A stretch of 64,000 nt of DNA, from assembly GCA_032622095.1 (NCBI GenBank), contig CP136068.1, positions 62,208,025-62,272,024 on the forward strand. Reading direction: 5' to 3'. The DNA comes from Siphonodentalium dalli (Eukaryota > Mollusca > Scaphopoda > Gadilida > Siphonodentaliidae). A model generated the notes under the pieces. The model was not told the DNA's origin. It saw only the letters and a list, made by a program, of their open reading frames with translations, and ran no database searches. Position numbers and translations under genes: made by a program. Shown in pieces: positions 23,635 to 36,529 of this stretch (its first letter is position 1; each line of letters starts with the position of its first letter).

Positions 23635-26600
23635 TCCACTCTTATATGAGTTCCTCCCTGTCCACTCTTATATGAGTTCCTGCCAGCCACTCTTATATGA
23701 GTTCATCCATGTCCACTCTTATATGAGTTGCAGCCTGTCCACTCGTATATGAGTTCCCCCCTGTCGACTCTTGTGAGTTTCTCATTGTCCACACGTATAT
23801 GAGTTGCTGCCTGTCCACTATTATATGAGTTCCAGTCTGTCCACTCTTATATGAGTTCCTCATTTTCCACTCTTATATGAATTCCTCATTTTCCACTCTT
23901 ATATGAGTTCCTCCCAGTCCACTCTTATATGATTTGCTGCCTGTCCACTATTATATGAGTCCCAGCCTGTCCACTCTTGTGTGAATTCCTGCATGTCCAC
24001 TCTTATATGAGTTCTTCCCTGTCCACTCTTATATGAGTTCCTCCCTGTCCACTCTTATATGAGTTCCTCCCTGTCCACTCTAATATGAGTTCCTGCCTGT
24101 CCACTCTTATATGAGTTGCTGCCTGTCCACTCTTATATAAGTTCCTCCCTGTCCACTCTTATATTAGTTCCTCCCTGCCCACTCTTATATTAGTTCCTCC
24201 CTGTCCACTCATATATTAGTTCCTCCCTGTCCTCTCTTATATGAGATCCTCCCTGTCCACTCTTATATGAGTTGGACATGTATACTCTTATATGAGTTCC
24301 TCCCTGTCCACTCTTATGAGTTGCTGACTGTCAACTATTATATGAGTTCCTCCTTGTCCACTCTTATATGAGTTGCTGCCTGACACTATAATATGAGTTC
24401 ATCCATGTCCACTCTTATATGAGTTTCTGTCTGTACACTCTTATATGAGTTCCTCCCTGTCCACTCTTATACGAGTTGCTGAGTGTCCACTCTTATATCA
24501 GTTCCTGCCTGTCCACTCTTATATGAGTTCCTCCCTGTCCACTCTTATATGAGTTGCTGCCTGCCACTATTATATGAGTTCATCCATGTCTTCTCTTATA
24601 CGAGATGCTGTCTGTCCACTCTTATATGAGTTCCTCCCTGTCCACTCTTATATGAGTACCTGCCTGTCCACTCTTATATGAGTTCCTCTCTGTTCACTCT
24701 TATATGAGTTTCTCCCTGTCCACTCTTATATGAGTTCCTCCCTGTCCACTCTTATATGAGTTCCTGCGTGTCCACTCTTATATGAGTTGCTCCCTGTCCA
24801 CTCTTATATGAGTTACTCCCTGTCCACTCTTTTATGAGTTGCTCCCTGTCCACTATTTTATGAGTTGCTCCCTGTCCACTCTTTTATGAGTTCCTCCCTG
24901 TCCACTCTTATATGAGTTGGACCTGTATACTCTTATATGAGTTCCTCCCTGTCCACTCTTATATGAGTTCCTGCGTGTCCACTCTTATATGAGTCCCAGC
25001 CTGTCACTCTTATATGAATTTCTGCATGTCCACTCTTATATGAGTTCTTCCCTGTCCACTCTTATATGAGTTCCTCCCTGTCAACTCTTATGAGTTCCTC
25101 CCTGTACACTGTTATATGAGTTCCTGCCTGTCCACTCTTATATGAGTTGCTGCCTGTCCACTCTTATATGAGTTCCAGTCTGTCCACTCTTATATGAGTT
25201 CCTCATTTTCCACTCTTATATGAATTCCTCATTTTCCACTCTTATATGAGTTCCTCCCAGTCCACTCTTATATGAGTTGCTGCCTGTCCACTATTATATG
25301 AGTCCCAGCCTGTCCACTCTTGTGTGAATTCCTGCATGTCCACTCTTAATTGAGTTCTTCCCTGTCCACTCTTATATGAGTTCCTCCCTGTCCACTCTTA
25401 TATGAGTTCCTCCCTGTCCACTCTTATATGAGTTCCTGCCTGTCCACTCTTATATGAGTTGCTGCCTGTCCACTCTTATATAAGTTTCTTCCTGTCCACT
25501 CTTATATTAGTTCCTCCCTGCCCACTCTTATATTAGTTCCTCCCTGTCCACTCTTATATGAAATCCTCCCTGTCCACTCTTATATGAGTTGGACCTGTAT
25601 ACTCTTATATGAGTTCCTCCCTGTCCACTCTTATGAGTTGCTGACTGTCAACTATTATATGAGTTCTTCCTTGTCCACTCTTATATGAGTTGCTGCCTGC
25701 CACTATTATATGAGTTCATCCATGTCCACTCTTACATGAGTTTCTGTCTGTACACTCTTATATGAGTTCCTCCCTGTCCACTCTTATATGAGTTGTTGAG
25801 TGTCCACTCTTATATCAGTTCCTGCCTGTCCACTCTTATATGAGTTCCTCCCTGTCCACTCTAATATGAGTTGCTGCCTGCCACTATTATATGAGTTCAT
25901 CCATGTTCACTCTTATACGAGATGCTGTCTGTCCACTCTTATATGAGTTCCTCCCTGTCCACTATTATATGAGTTCCTGCCTGTCCACTCTTATATGAGT
26001 TCCTCCCTGTCCACTCTTATATGAGTTGCTGACTGTCCACTCTTATATGAATTCCTCCTTGTCCACTCTTATATGAGTTCCTCCTTGTCCACTCTTATAT
26101 GAGTTCCTCATTGTCCACTCTTATAAGAGTCCCTCATTGTCCACTCTTATATGAGTTCCTCATTGTCCACTATTATATGAGTTCCAGTCTATCCACTCTT
26201 ATATGAGTTCCTCATTTTCCACTCTTATATGAGTTCCTCCCAGTCCACTCTTATATGAGTTGTTGTCTGTCCACTATTATATGAGTCCCAGCCTGTCCAC
26301 TCTTATATGAATTCCTGCATGTCCACTCTTATATGAGTTCTTCCCTGTCCACTGTTATATGAGTTCCTCCCTGTTCACTCTTATTTGAGATCCTCCCTGT
26401 CCACTCTTATATGAGTTCCAGCCTGTCCACTCTTATATGAGTTCCTCCCTGTCCACTCTTATATGAGTTCCTCCCTGTCCACTCTTATGAGTTCCTCCCT
26501 GTCCACTCTAATATGAGTTCCTCCCTGTCCACTCTTATATGAGTTCCTCCCTGTCCACTCTTATATGAGTTCCTCCCTTTCCACTCTTATATGAGTTCCT

Positions 26601-28176
26601 CCCTGTCCACTCGTATATGAGTTCCTCCCTGTTCACTCTTATATGAGTTCCTGCCTGTCCACTCTTATGTGAGTTCCTCTCTGTCCACTCTTTTGAGTTC
26701 CTCCCTGTCCACTCTTATATGAGTTCCTCCCTGTTCACTCTTATGAGTTCCTCCCTGTCCACTCTAATATGAGTTCCTCCCTGTCCAACTTATATGAATT
26801 CCTCCATGTCCACTCTAATATGAGTTCCTGCATGTCCACTCTTATATGAGTTCCTCCCTGTCCACTCGTATATGAGTTCCTCCCTGTTCACTCTTATATG
26901 AGTTCCTCTCTGTCCACTCTTTTGAGTTCCTCCCTGTCCACACTTATATGAGTTCCTGCCTGTCCACTCTTATATGAGTTCCTGCCTGTCCACACTTATA
27001 TGATTTGCTCCCTGTCCACTCTTATATGAGTTGCTCCCTGTCCAATCTATTATGAGTTGCTCCCTGTCCACTCTTTTATGAGTTGCTCCCTGTTAACTCT
27101 TTTATGAGTTGCTCCCTGTCCACTCTTTTATGAGTTGCTCCCTGTCCACTCTAATATGAGTTGCTCCCTGTCCACTCTTATATGTGTTCCTGCCTGTCCA
27201 CTCTTATACGAGTTCCTCCCAGTCCACTCTTATATGAGTTCCTCCCAGTCCACTCTTATATGAGTTCCTCCCTGTCCACTCCTATATGAGTTTCTCCATG
27301 TCCACTCTTATATGAGTTCCTCCCTGTCCACTCTTATATGAGTTCCTGCCTGTCCACTCTTATATGGGTTCCCCCTGTCTACTCTTATGAGTTCCTCCCT
27401 GTCCACTCTTATATGAGTTCCCACTGTCCACTCTTATATGAGTTCCTGCATGTCCACTCTTATATGAGTTCCTCCCTGTCCACTCTTATATTAGTTGCTG
27501 CCTGCCACTCTTATATGAGTTCATCCATGTCCACTCTTATATGAGTTGATGTCTGTCCACTCTTATATGAGTTCCTCCCTGTCCACTGTTATATGAGTTT
27601 CTCCCTGTCCACTCTTATATGAGTTCCTGCCTGTCCACTCTTATATGAGTTCCTCCCTGTCCACTCGTATATGAGTTGCTGCCTGCCACTAGTTTATGAG
27701 TTCATCCATGTCCACTCTTATATGAGTTGCTGTCTGTCCACTCTTATATGAGTTCCTCCCTGTCCACTCTTATATGAGTTGCTGACTGTCCACTCTTATA
27801 TGAGTTGCTGCATGTCCACTCTTATATGAATTCATCCTTGTCCACTCTTATATGAGTTCCTCCCTGTCCACTCTTATATGAGTTCCTGCCTGTCCACTCT
27901 TATATGAATTCCTCCTTGTCCACTCTTATATGAGTTCATCCCTGTCCACTCTTATATGAGTTCCTCACAGTCCACTCTTATATGAGTTCCTCATTGTCCA
28001 CTCTTATATGAGTCCCTCATTGTCCACTCTTATATGAGTTGCTGCCTGTCCACTCGTATATGAGTTCCCCCCTGTCCACTCTTGTGAGTTCCTCATTGTC
28101 CACTCGTATATGAGTTGCTGCCTGTCCACTATTATATGAGTTCCAGTCTGTCCACTCTTATATGAGTTCCTCATTT
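23635..28176 (+). repeat. 4,542-bp higher-order repeat, copy 1
   Basis: The longest clean tandem duplication in the window. CTGCCAGCC at 23,680 and 28,222 and GTCTACT at 27,377 and 31,919 all give exactly 4,542 bp, with no net length change across the unit. It holds about 175 monomers, including two TTGGACC cassettes, a CCCAGCCTGTCACTC 25-mer, the TTATTTGAGATCC group, CCAACTTATATG, a TTTTATG run and GTCTACT. Only isolated substitutions separate the copies (for example CACACGTATATG near 23,800, ATACGAGTTGCTGAG near 24,471, CTAATATG near 25,861). Confidence 0.95.
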
Positions 28177-31100
28177 TCCACTCTTATATGAGTTCCTCCC
28201 TGTCCACTCTTATATGAGTTCCTGCCAGCCACTCTTATATGAGTTCATCCATGTCCACTCTTATATGAGTTGCAGCCTGTCCACTCGTATATGAGTTCCC
28301 CCCTGTCGACTCTTGTGAGTTTCTCATTGTCCACTCGTATATGAGTTGCTGCCTGTCCACTATTATATGAGTTCCAGTCTGTCCACTCTTATATGAGTTC
28401 CTCATTTTCCACTCTTATATGAATTCCTCATTTTCCACTCTTATATGAGTTCCTCCCAGTCCACTCTTATATGATTTGCTGCCTGTCCACTATTATATGA
28501 GTCCCAGCCTGTCCACTCTTGTGTGAATTCCTGCATGTCCACTCTTATATGAGTTCTTCCCTGTCCACTCTTATATGAGTTCCTCCCTGTCCACTCTTAT
28601 ATGAGTTCCTCCCTGTCCACTCTAATATGAGTTCCTGCCTGTCCACTCTTATATGAGTTGCTGCCTGTCCACTCTTATATAAGTTCCTCCCTGTCCACTC
28701 TTATATTAGTTCCTCCCTGCCCACTCTTATATTAGTTCCTCCCTGTCCACTCATATATTAGTTCCTCCCTGTCCTCTCTTATATGAGATCCTCCCTGTCC
28801 ACTCTTATATGAGTTGGACATGTATACTCTTATATGAGTTCCTCCCTGTCCACTCTTATGAGTTGCTGACTGTCAACTATTATATGAGTTCCTCCTTGTC
28901 CACTCTTATATGAGTTGCTGCCTGACACTATAATATGAGTTCATCCATGTCCACTCTTATATGAGTTTCTGTCTGTACACTCTTATATGAGTTCCTCCCT
29001 GTCCACTCTTATATGAGTTGCTGAGTGTCCACTCTTATATCAGTTCCTGCCTGTCCACTCTTATATGAGTTCCTCCCTGTCCACTCTTATATGAGTTGCT
29101 GCCTGCCACTATTATATGAGTTCATCCATGTCTTCTCTTATACGAGATGCTGTCTGTCCACTCTTATATGAGTTCCTCCCTGTCCACTCTTATATGAGTA
29201 CCTGCCTGTCCACTCTTATATGAGTTCCTCTCTGTTCACTCTTATATGAGTTTCTCCCTGTCCACTCTTATATGAGTTCCTCCCTGTCCACTCTTATATG
29301 AGTTCCTGCGTGTCCACTCTTATATGAGTTGCTCCCTGTCCACTCTTATATGAGTTACTCCCTGTCCACTCTTTTATGAGTTGCTCCCTGTCCACTATTT
29401 TATGAGTTGCTCCCTGTCCACTCTTTTATGAGTTCCTCCCTGTCCACTCTTATATGAGTTGGACCTGTATACTCTTATATGAGTTCCTCCCTGTCCACTC
29501 TTATATGAGTTCCTGCGTGTCCACTCTTATATGAGTCCCAGCCTGTCACTCTTATATGAATTTCTGCATGTCCACTCTTATATGAGTTCTTCCCTGTCCA
29601 CTCTTATATGAGTTCCTCCCTGTCAACTCTTATGAGTTCCTCCCTGTACACTGTTATATGAGTTCCTGCCTGTCCACTCTTATATGAGTTGCTGCCTGTC
29701 CACTCTTATATGAGTTCCAGTCTGTCCACTCTTATATGAGTTCCTCATTTTCCACTCTTATATGAATTCCTCATTTTCCACTCTTATATGAGTTCCTCCC
29801 AGTCCACTCTTATATGAGTTGCTGCCTGTCCACTATTATATGAGTCCCAGCCTGTCCACTCTTGTGTGAATTCCTGCATGTCCACTCTTAATTGAGTTCT
29901 TCCCTGTCCACTCTTATATGAGTTCCTCCCTGTCCACTCTTATATGAGTTCCTCCCTGTCCACTCTTATATGAGTTCCTGCCTGTCCACTCTTATATGAG
30001 TTGCTGCCTGTCCACTCTTATATAAGTTTCTTCCTGTCCACTCTTATATTAGTTCCTCCCTGCCCACTCTTATATTAGTTCCTCCCTGTCCACTCTTATA
30101 TGAAATCCTCCCTGTCCACTCTTATATGAGTTGGACCTGTATACTCTTATATGAGTTCCTCCCTGTCCACTCTTATGAGTTGCTGACTGTCAACTATTAT
30201 ATGAGTTCCTCCTTGTCCACTCTTATATGAGTTGCTGCCTGCCACTATTATATGAGTTCATACATGTCCACTCTTACATGAGTTTCTGTCTGTACACTCT
30301 TATATGAGTTCCTCCCTGTCCACTCTTATATGAGTTGTTGAGTGTCCACTCTTATATCAGTTCCTGCCTGTCCACTCTTATATGAGTTCCTCCCTGTCCA
30401 CTCTTATATGAGTTGCTGCCTGCCACTATTATATGAGTTCATCCATGTTCACTCTTATACGAGATGCTGTCTGTCCACTCTTATATGAGTTCCTCCCTGT
30501 CCACTATTATATGAGTTCCTGCCTGTCCACTCTTATATGAGTTCCTCCCTGTCCACTCTTATATGAGTTGCTGACTGTCCACTCTTATATGAATTCCTCC
30601 TTGTCCACTCTTATATGAGTTCCTCCTTGTCCACTCTTATATGAGTTCCTCATTGTCCACTCTTATAAGAGTCCCTCATTGTCCACTCTTATATGAGTTC
30701 CTCATTGTCCACTATTATATGAGTTCCAGTCTATCCACTCTTATATGAGTTCCTCATTTTCCACTCTTATATGAGTTCCTCCCAGTCCACTCTTATATGA
30801 GTTGTTGTCTGTCCACTATTATATGAGTCCCAGCCTGTCCACTCTTATATGAATTCCTGCATGTCCACTCTTATATGAGTTCTTCCCTGTCCACTGTTAT
30901 ATGAGTTCCTCCCTGTTCACTCTTATTTGAGATCCTCCCTGTCCACTCTTATATGAGTTCCAGCCTGTCCACTCTTATATGAGTTCCTCCCTGTCCACTC
31001 TTATATGAGTTCCTCCCTGTCCACTCTTATGAGTTCCTCCCTGTCCACTCTAATATGAGTTCCTCCCTGTCCACTCTTATATGAGTTCCTCCCTGTCCAC

Positions 31101-32718
31101 TCTTATATGAGTTCCTCCCTTTCCACTCTTATATGAGTTCCTCCCTGTCCACTCGTATATGAGTTCCTCCCTGTTCACTCTTATATGAGTTCCTGCCTGT
31201 CCACTCTTATGTGAGTTCCTCTCTGTCCACTCTTTTGAGTTCCTCCCTGTCCACTCTTATATGAGTTCCTCCCTGTTCACTCTTATGAGTTCCTCCCTGT
31301 CCACTCTAATATGAGTTCCTCCCTGTCCAACTTATATGAATTCCTCCATGTCCACTCTAATATGAGTTCCTGCATGTCCACTCTTATATGAGTTCCTCCC
31401 TGTCCACTCGTATATGAGTTCCTCCCTGTTCACTCTTATATGAGTTCCTCTCTGTCCACTCTTTTGAGTTCCTCCCTGTCCACACTTATATGAGTTCCTG
31501 CCTGTCCACTCTTATATGAGTTCCTGCCTGTCCACACTTATATGATTTGCTCCCTGTCCACTCTTATATGAGTTGCTCCCTGTCCAATCTATTATGAGTT
31601 GCTCCCTGTCCACTCTTTTATGAGTTGCTCCCTGTTAACTCTTTTATGAGTTGCTCCCTGTCCACTCTTTTATGAGTTGCTCCCTGTCCACTCTAATATG
31701 AGTTGCTCCCTGTCCACTCTTATATGTGTTCCTGCCTGTCCACTCTTATACGAGTTCCTCCCAGTCCACTCTTATATGAGTTCCTCCCAGTCCACTCTTA
31801 TATGAGTTCCTCCCTGTCCACTCCTATATGAGTTTCTCCATGTCCACTCTTATATGAGTTCCTCCCTGTCCACTCTTATATGAGTTCCTGCCTGTCCACT
31901 CTTATATGGGTTCCCCCTGTCTACTCTTATGAGTTCCTCCCTGTCCACTCTTATATGAGTTCCCACTGTCCACTCTTATATGAGTTCCTGCATGTCCACT
32001 CTTATATGAGTTCCTCCCTGTCCACTCTTATATTAGTTGCTGCCTGCCACTCTTATATGAGTTCATCCATGTCCACTCTTATATGAGTTGATGTCTGTCC
32101 ACTCTTATATGAGTTCCTCCCTGTCCACTGTTATATGAGTTTCTCCCTGTCCACTCTTATATGAGTTCCTGCCTGTCCACTCTTATATGAGTTCCTCCCT
32201 GTCCACTCGTATATGAGTTGCTGCCTGCCACTAGTTTATGAGTTCATCCATGTCCACTCTTATATGAGTTGCTGTCTGTCCACTCTTATATGAGTTCCTC
32301 CCTGTCCACTCTTATATGAGTTGCTGACTGTCCACTCTTATATGAGTTGCTGCATGTCCACTCTTATATGAATTCATCCTTGTCCACTCTTATATGAGTT
32401 CCTCCCTGTCCACTCTTATATGAGTTCCTGCCTGTCCACTCTTATATGAATTCCTCCTTGTCCACTCTTATATGAGTTCATCCCTGTCCACTCTTATATG
32501 AGTTCCTCACAGTCCACTCTTATATGAGTTCCTCATTGTCCACTCTTATATGAGTCCCTCATTGTCCACTCTTATATGAGTTGCTGCCTGTCCACTCGTA
32601 TATGAGTTCCCCCCTGTCCACTCTTGTGAGTTCCTCATTGTCCACTCGTATATGAGTTGCTGCCTGTCCACTATTATATGAGTTCCAGTCTGTCCACTCT
32701 TATATGAGTTCCTCATGT
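28177..32718 (+). repeat. 4,542-bp higher-order repeat, copy 2
   Basis: Immediate tandem partner of 23,635-28,176. Base-by-base comparison backward from 28,222 fails at 28,176/23,634 (T against G), which sets the junction inside a CATTTTCC monomer. Differences seen by eye are few: GTTCCTCCTTG near 30,203 where copy 1 has GTTCTTCCTTG, TTCATACATG near 30,255 where copy 1 has TTCATCCATG, and CTCATGTTCC at 32,717. After 32,718 the order changes to GAATTCCCCATTTT. Confidence 0.95.
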
Positions 32719-33051
32719 TCCACTCTTATATGAATTCCCCATTTTCCACTCTTATATGAGTTCCTCTCAGTCCACTCTTATATGAGTTGCTGCCTGTCCA
32801 CTATTATATGAGTCCCAGCCTTCCACTCTTGTGTGAATTCCTGGATGTCCACTCTTATATGAGTTCCTCCCAGTCCACTCGTATATGAGTTGTTGTCTGT
32901 CCACTATTATATGAGTCCCAGCCTGTCCACTCTTATATGAATTACTGCATGTCCACTCTTATATGAGTTCTTCCCTGTCCACTGTTATATGAGTTCCTCC
33001 CTGTCCACTCTTATTTGAGATCCTCCCTGTCCACTCTTATATGAGTTCCAG
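32719..33051 (+). repeat. Linker monomers between the 4,542- and 3,478-bp pairs
   Basis: Thirteen or so monomers joining the two large duplications: GAATTCCCC, CTCTCAG, GCTGCC, CCCAGCCTTCC (a 25-bp form that has lost GT), GAATTCCTGGATG, CTCCCAG, GTTGTTGTCTG, TTATTTGAGATCC and TTCCAGCC. From about 32,860 the order repeats 30,776 onward, so this is the start of another partial 2.1-kb unit rather than unique DNA. Confidence 0.8.
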
Positions 33052-36000
33052 CCTGTCCACTCTTATATGAGTTCCTCCCTGTCCACTCTTATATGAGTTC
33101 CTCCCTGTCCACTCTTATGAGTTCCTCCCTGTCCACTCTAATATGAGTTCCTCCCTGTCCACTCTTATATGAGTTCCTCCCTGTCCACTCTTATATGAGT
33201 TCCTCCCTTTCCACTCTTATATGAGTTCCTCCCTGTCCACTCGTATATGAGTTCCTCCCTGTTCACTCTTATATGAGTTCCTGCCTGTCCACTCTTATAT
33301 GAGTTCCTCTCTGTCCACTCTTTTGAGTTCCTCCCTGTCCACTCTTATATGAGTTCCTCCCTGTCCACTCTTATGAGTTCCTCCCTGTCCACTCTAATAT
33401 GAGTTCCTCCCTGTCCAACTTATATGAATTCCTCCATGTCCACTCTAATATGAGTTCCTGCATGTCCACTCTTATATGAGTTCCTCCCTGTCCACTCGTA
33501 TATGAGTTCCTCCCTGTTCACTCTTATATGAGTTCCTGCCTGTCCACTCTTATATGAGTTCCTCTCTGTCCACTCTTTTGAGTTCCTCCCTGTCCACACT
33601 TATATGAGTTCCTGCCTGTCCACTCTTATATGAGTTCCTGCCTGTCCACACTTATATGATTTGCTCCCTGTCCACTCTTATATGAGTTGCTCCCTGTCCA
33701 ATCTTTTATGAGTTGCTCCCTGTCCACTCTTTTATGAGTTGCTCCCTGTTAACTCTTTTATGAGTTGCTCCCTGTCCACTCTTTTATGAGTTGCTCCCTG
33801 TGCACTCTAATATGAGTTGCTCCCTGTCCACTCTTATATGTGTTCCTGCCTGTCCACTCTTATACGAGTTCCTCCCAGTCCGCTCTTATATGAGTTCCTC
33901 CCAGTCCACTCTTATATGAGTTCCTCCCTGTCCACTCCTATATGAGTTTCTCCATGTCCACTCTTATATGAGTTCCTCCCTGTCCACTCTTATATGAGTT
34001 CCTGCCTGTCCACTCTTATATGGGTTCCCCCTGTCTACTCTTATGAGTTCCTCCCTGTCCACTCTTATATGAGTTCCCACTGTCCACTCTTATATGAGTT
34101 CCTGCATGTCCACTCTTATATGAGTTCCTCCCTGTCCACTCTTATATGAGTTGCTGCCTGCCACTCTTATATTAGTTCATCCATGTCCACTCTTATATGA
34201 GTTGATGTCTGTCCACTCTTATATGAGTTCCTCCCTGTCCACTCTTATATGAGTTGGACCTGTATACTCTTATATGAGTTCCTCCCTGTCCACTCTTATA
34301 TGAGTTCCTCCCTGTCCACTCTTATATGAGTTTCTCCCTGTCCACTCTTATATGAGTTCCTGCCTGTCCACTCTTATATGAGTTCCTCCCTGTCCACTCA
34401 TATATGAGTTGCTGCCTGCCACTAGTATATGAGTTCATCCATGTCCACTCTTATATGAGTTGCTGTCTGTCCACTCTTATATGAGTTCCTCCCTGTCCAC
34501 TCTTATATGAGTTGGACCTGTATACTCTTATATGAGTTCCTCCCTGTCCACTCTTATGAGTTCCTCCCTGTCCACTCTAATATGAGTTCCTCCCTGTCCA
34601 ACTTATATGAATTCCTCCATGTCCACTCTAATATGAGTTCCTGCATGTCCACTCTTATATGAGTTCCTCCCTGTCCACTCGTATATGAGTTCCTCCCTGT
34701 TCACTCTTATATGAGTTCCTGCCTGTCCACTCTTATATGAGTTCCTCTCTGTCCACTCTTTTGAGTTCCTCCCTGTCCACACTTATATGAGTTCCTGCCT
34801 GTCCACTCTTATATGAGTTCCTGCCTGTCCACACTTATATGATTTGCTCCCTGTCCACTCTTATATGAGTTGCTCCCTGTCCAATCTTTTATGAGTTGCT
34901 CCCTGTCCACTCTTTTATGAGTTGCTCCCTGTTAACTCTTTTATGAGTTGCTCCCTGTCCACTCTTTTATGAGTTGCTCCCTGTCCACTCTAATATGAGT
35001 TGCTCCCTGTCCACTCTTATATGTGTTCCTGCCTGTCCACTCTTATACGAGTTCCTCCCAGTCCACTCTTATATGAGTTCCTCCCAGTCCACTCTTATAT
35101 GAGTTCCTCCCTGTCCACTCCTATATGAGTTTCTCCATGTCCACTCTTATATGAGTTCCTCCCTGTCCACTCTTATATGAGTTCCTGCCTGTCCACTCTT
35201 ATATGGGTTCCCCCTGTCTACTCTTATGAGTTCCTCCCTGTCCACTCTTATATGAGTTCCCACTGTCCACTCTTATATGAGTTCCTGCATGTCCACTCTT
35301 ATATGAGTTCCTCCCTGTCCACTCTTATATGAGTTGCTGCCTGCCACTCTTATATGAGTTCATCCATGTCCACTCTTATATGAGTTGATGTCTGTCCACT
35401 CTTATATGAGTTCCTCCCTGTCCACTCTTATATGAGTTGGACCTGTATACTCTTATATGAGTTCCTCCCTGTCCACTCTTATATGAGTTCCTCCCTGTCC
35501 ACTCTTATATGAGTTTCTCCCTGTCCACTCTTATATGAGTTCCTGCCTGTCCACTCTTATATGAGTTCCTCCCTGTCCACTCGTATATGAGTTGCTGCCT
35601 GCCACTAGTATATGAGTTCATCCATGTCCACACTTATATGATTTACTGTCTGTCCACTCTTATATGAGTTCCTCCCTGTCCACTCTTATATGAGTTGGAC
35701 CTGTATACTCTTATATGAGTTCCTCCCTGTCCACTCTAATATGAGTTGCTGACTGTCCACTCTTATATGAGTTGCTGCATGTCCACTCTTATATGAATTC
35801 ATCCTTGTCCACTCTTATATGAGTTCCTCCCTGTCCACTCTTATATGAGTTCCTGCCTGTCCACTCTTATATGAATTCCTCCTTGTCCACTCTTATATGA
35901 GTTCATCCCTGTCCACTCTTATATGAGTTCATCACAGTCCACTCTTATATGAGTTCCTCATTGTCCACTCTTATATGAGTCCCTCATTGTCCACTCTTAT

Positions 36001-36529
36001 ATGAGTTCTTCCCTGTCCACTCTTATATGAGTTCCTCCCTGTCCACTCTTATATGAGTTCCTCCCTGTCCACTCTTATATGAGTTCCTGCCTGTCCACTC
36101 TTATATGAGTTGCTGCCTGTCCACTCTTATATAAGTTCCTCCCTGTCCACTCTTATATTAGTTCCTCCCTGCCCACTCTTATATTAATTCCTCCCTGTCC
36201 ACTCATATATTAGTTCCTCCCTGTCCTCTCTTATATGAGATCCTCCCTGTCCACTCTTATATGAGTTGAACCTGTATACTCTTATAGGAGTTCCTCCCTG
36301 TCCACTCTTATATGAGTTGCTGAGTGTCCACTCTTATATCAGTTCCTGCCTGTCCACTCTTATATGAGTTCCTCCCTGTCCACTCTTATATGAGTTGCTG
36401 CCTGCCACTATTATATGAGTTCATCCATGTCCACTCTTATACGAGATGCTGTCTGTCCACTCTTATATGAGTTCCTCCCTGTCCACTCTTATATGAGTTC
36501 CTGCCTGTCCACTCTTATATGAGTTCCTC
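33052..36529 (+). repeat. 3,478-bp higher-order repeat, copy 1
   Basis: GTCTACT at 34,033 and 37,511 and at 35,216 and 38,694, and GTTCTTCCC near 36,001 and 39,479, give a constant offset of 3,478 bp. Base comparison places the left boundary at 33,052/36,530. The unit itself contains a 1,183-bp tandem duplication followed by about 820 bp of TTGGACC, CTCATTG, TATATAAG and GCTGAGTG monomers. Confidence 0.94.
33341..35706 (+). repeat. Nested 1,183-bp tandem pair inside copy 1
   Basis: Two adjacent 1,183-bp copies, 33,341-34,523 and 34,524-35,706 (CCAACT at 33,415 and 34,598; GTCTACT at 34,033 and 35,216). They differ by markers such as TATATTAGTTCATCC near 34,171 in the first and CACACTTATATGATTTACTG near 35,631 in the second. 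The same two markers reappear in the corresponding halves of the second 3,478-bp copy. Confidence 0.92.

Noticed and set aside
27338-27544. 68-codon plus-strand ORF, repeated identically at 31,880-32,086
   Set aside because: It is read straight through satellite monomers, has the 26-residue periodicity forced by a 26-bp repeat and ends at the repeat's own TGA. The two identical copies are 4,542 bp apart, the size of the segmental duplication. No domain or upstream signal is present.
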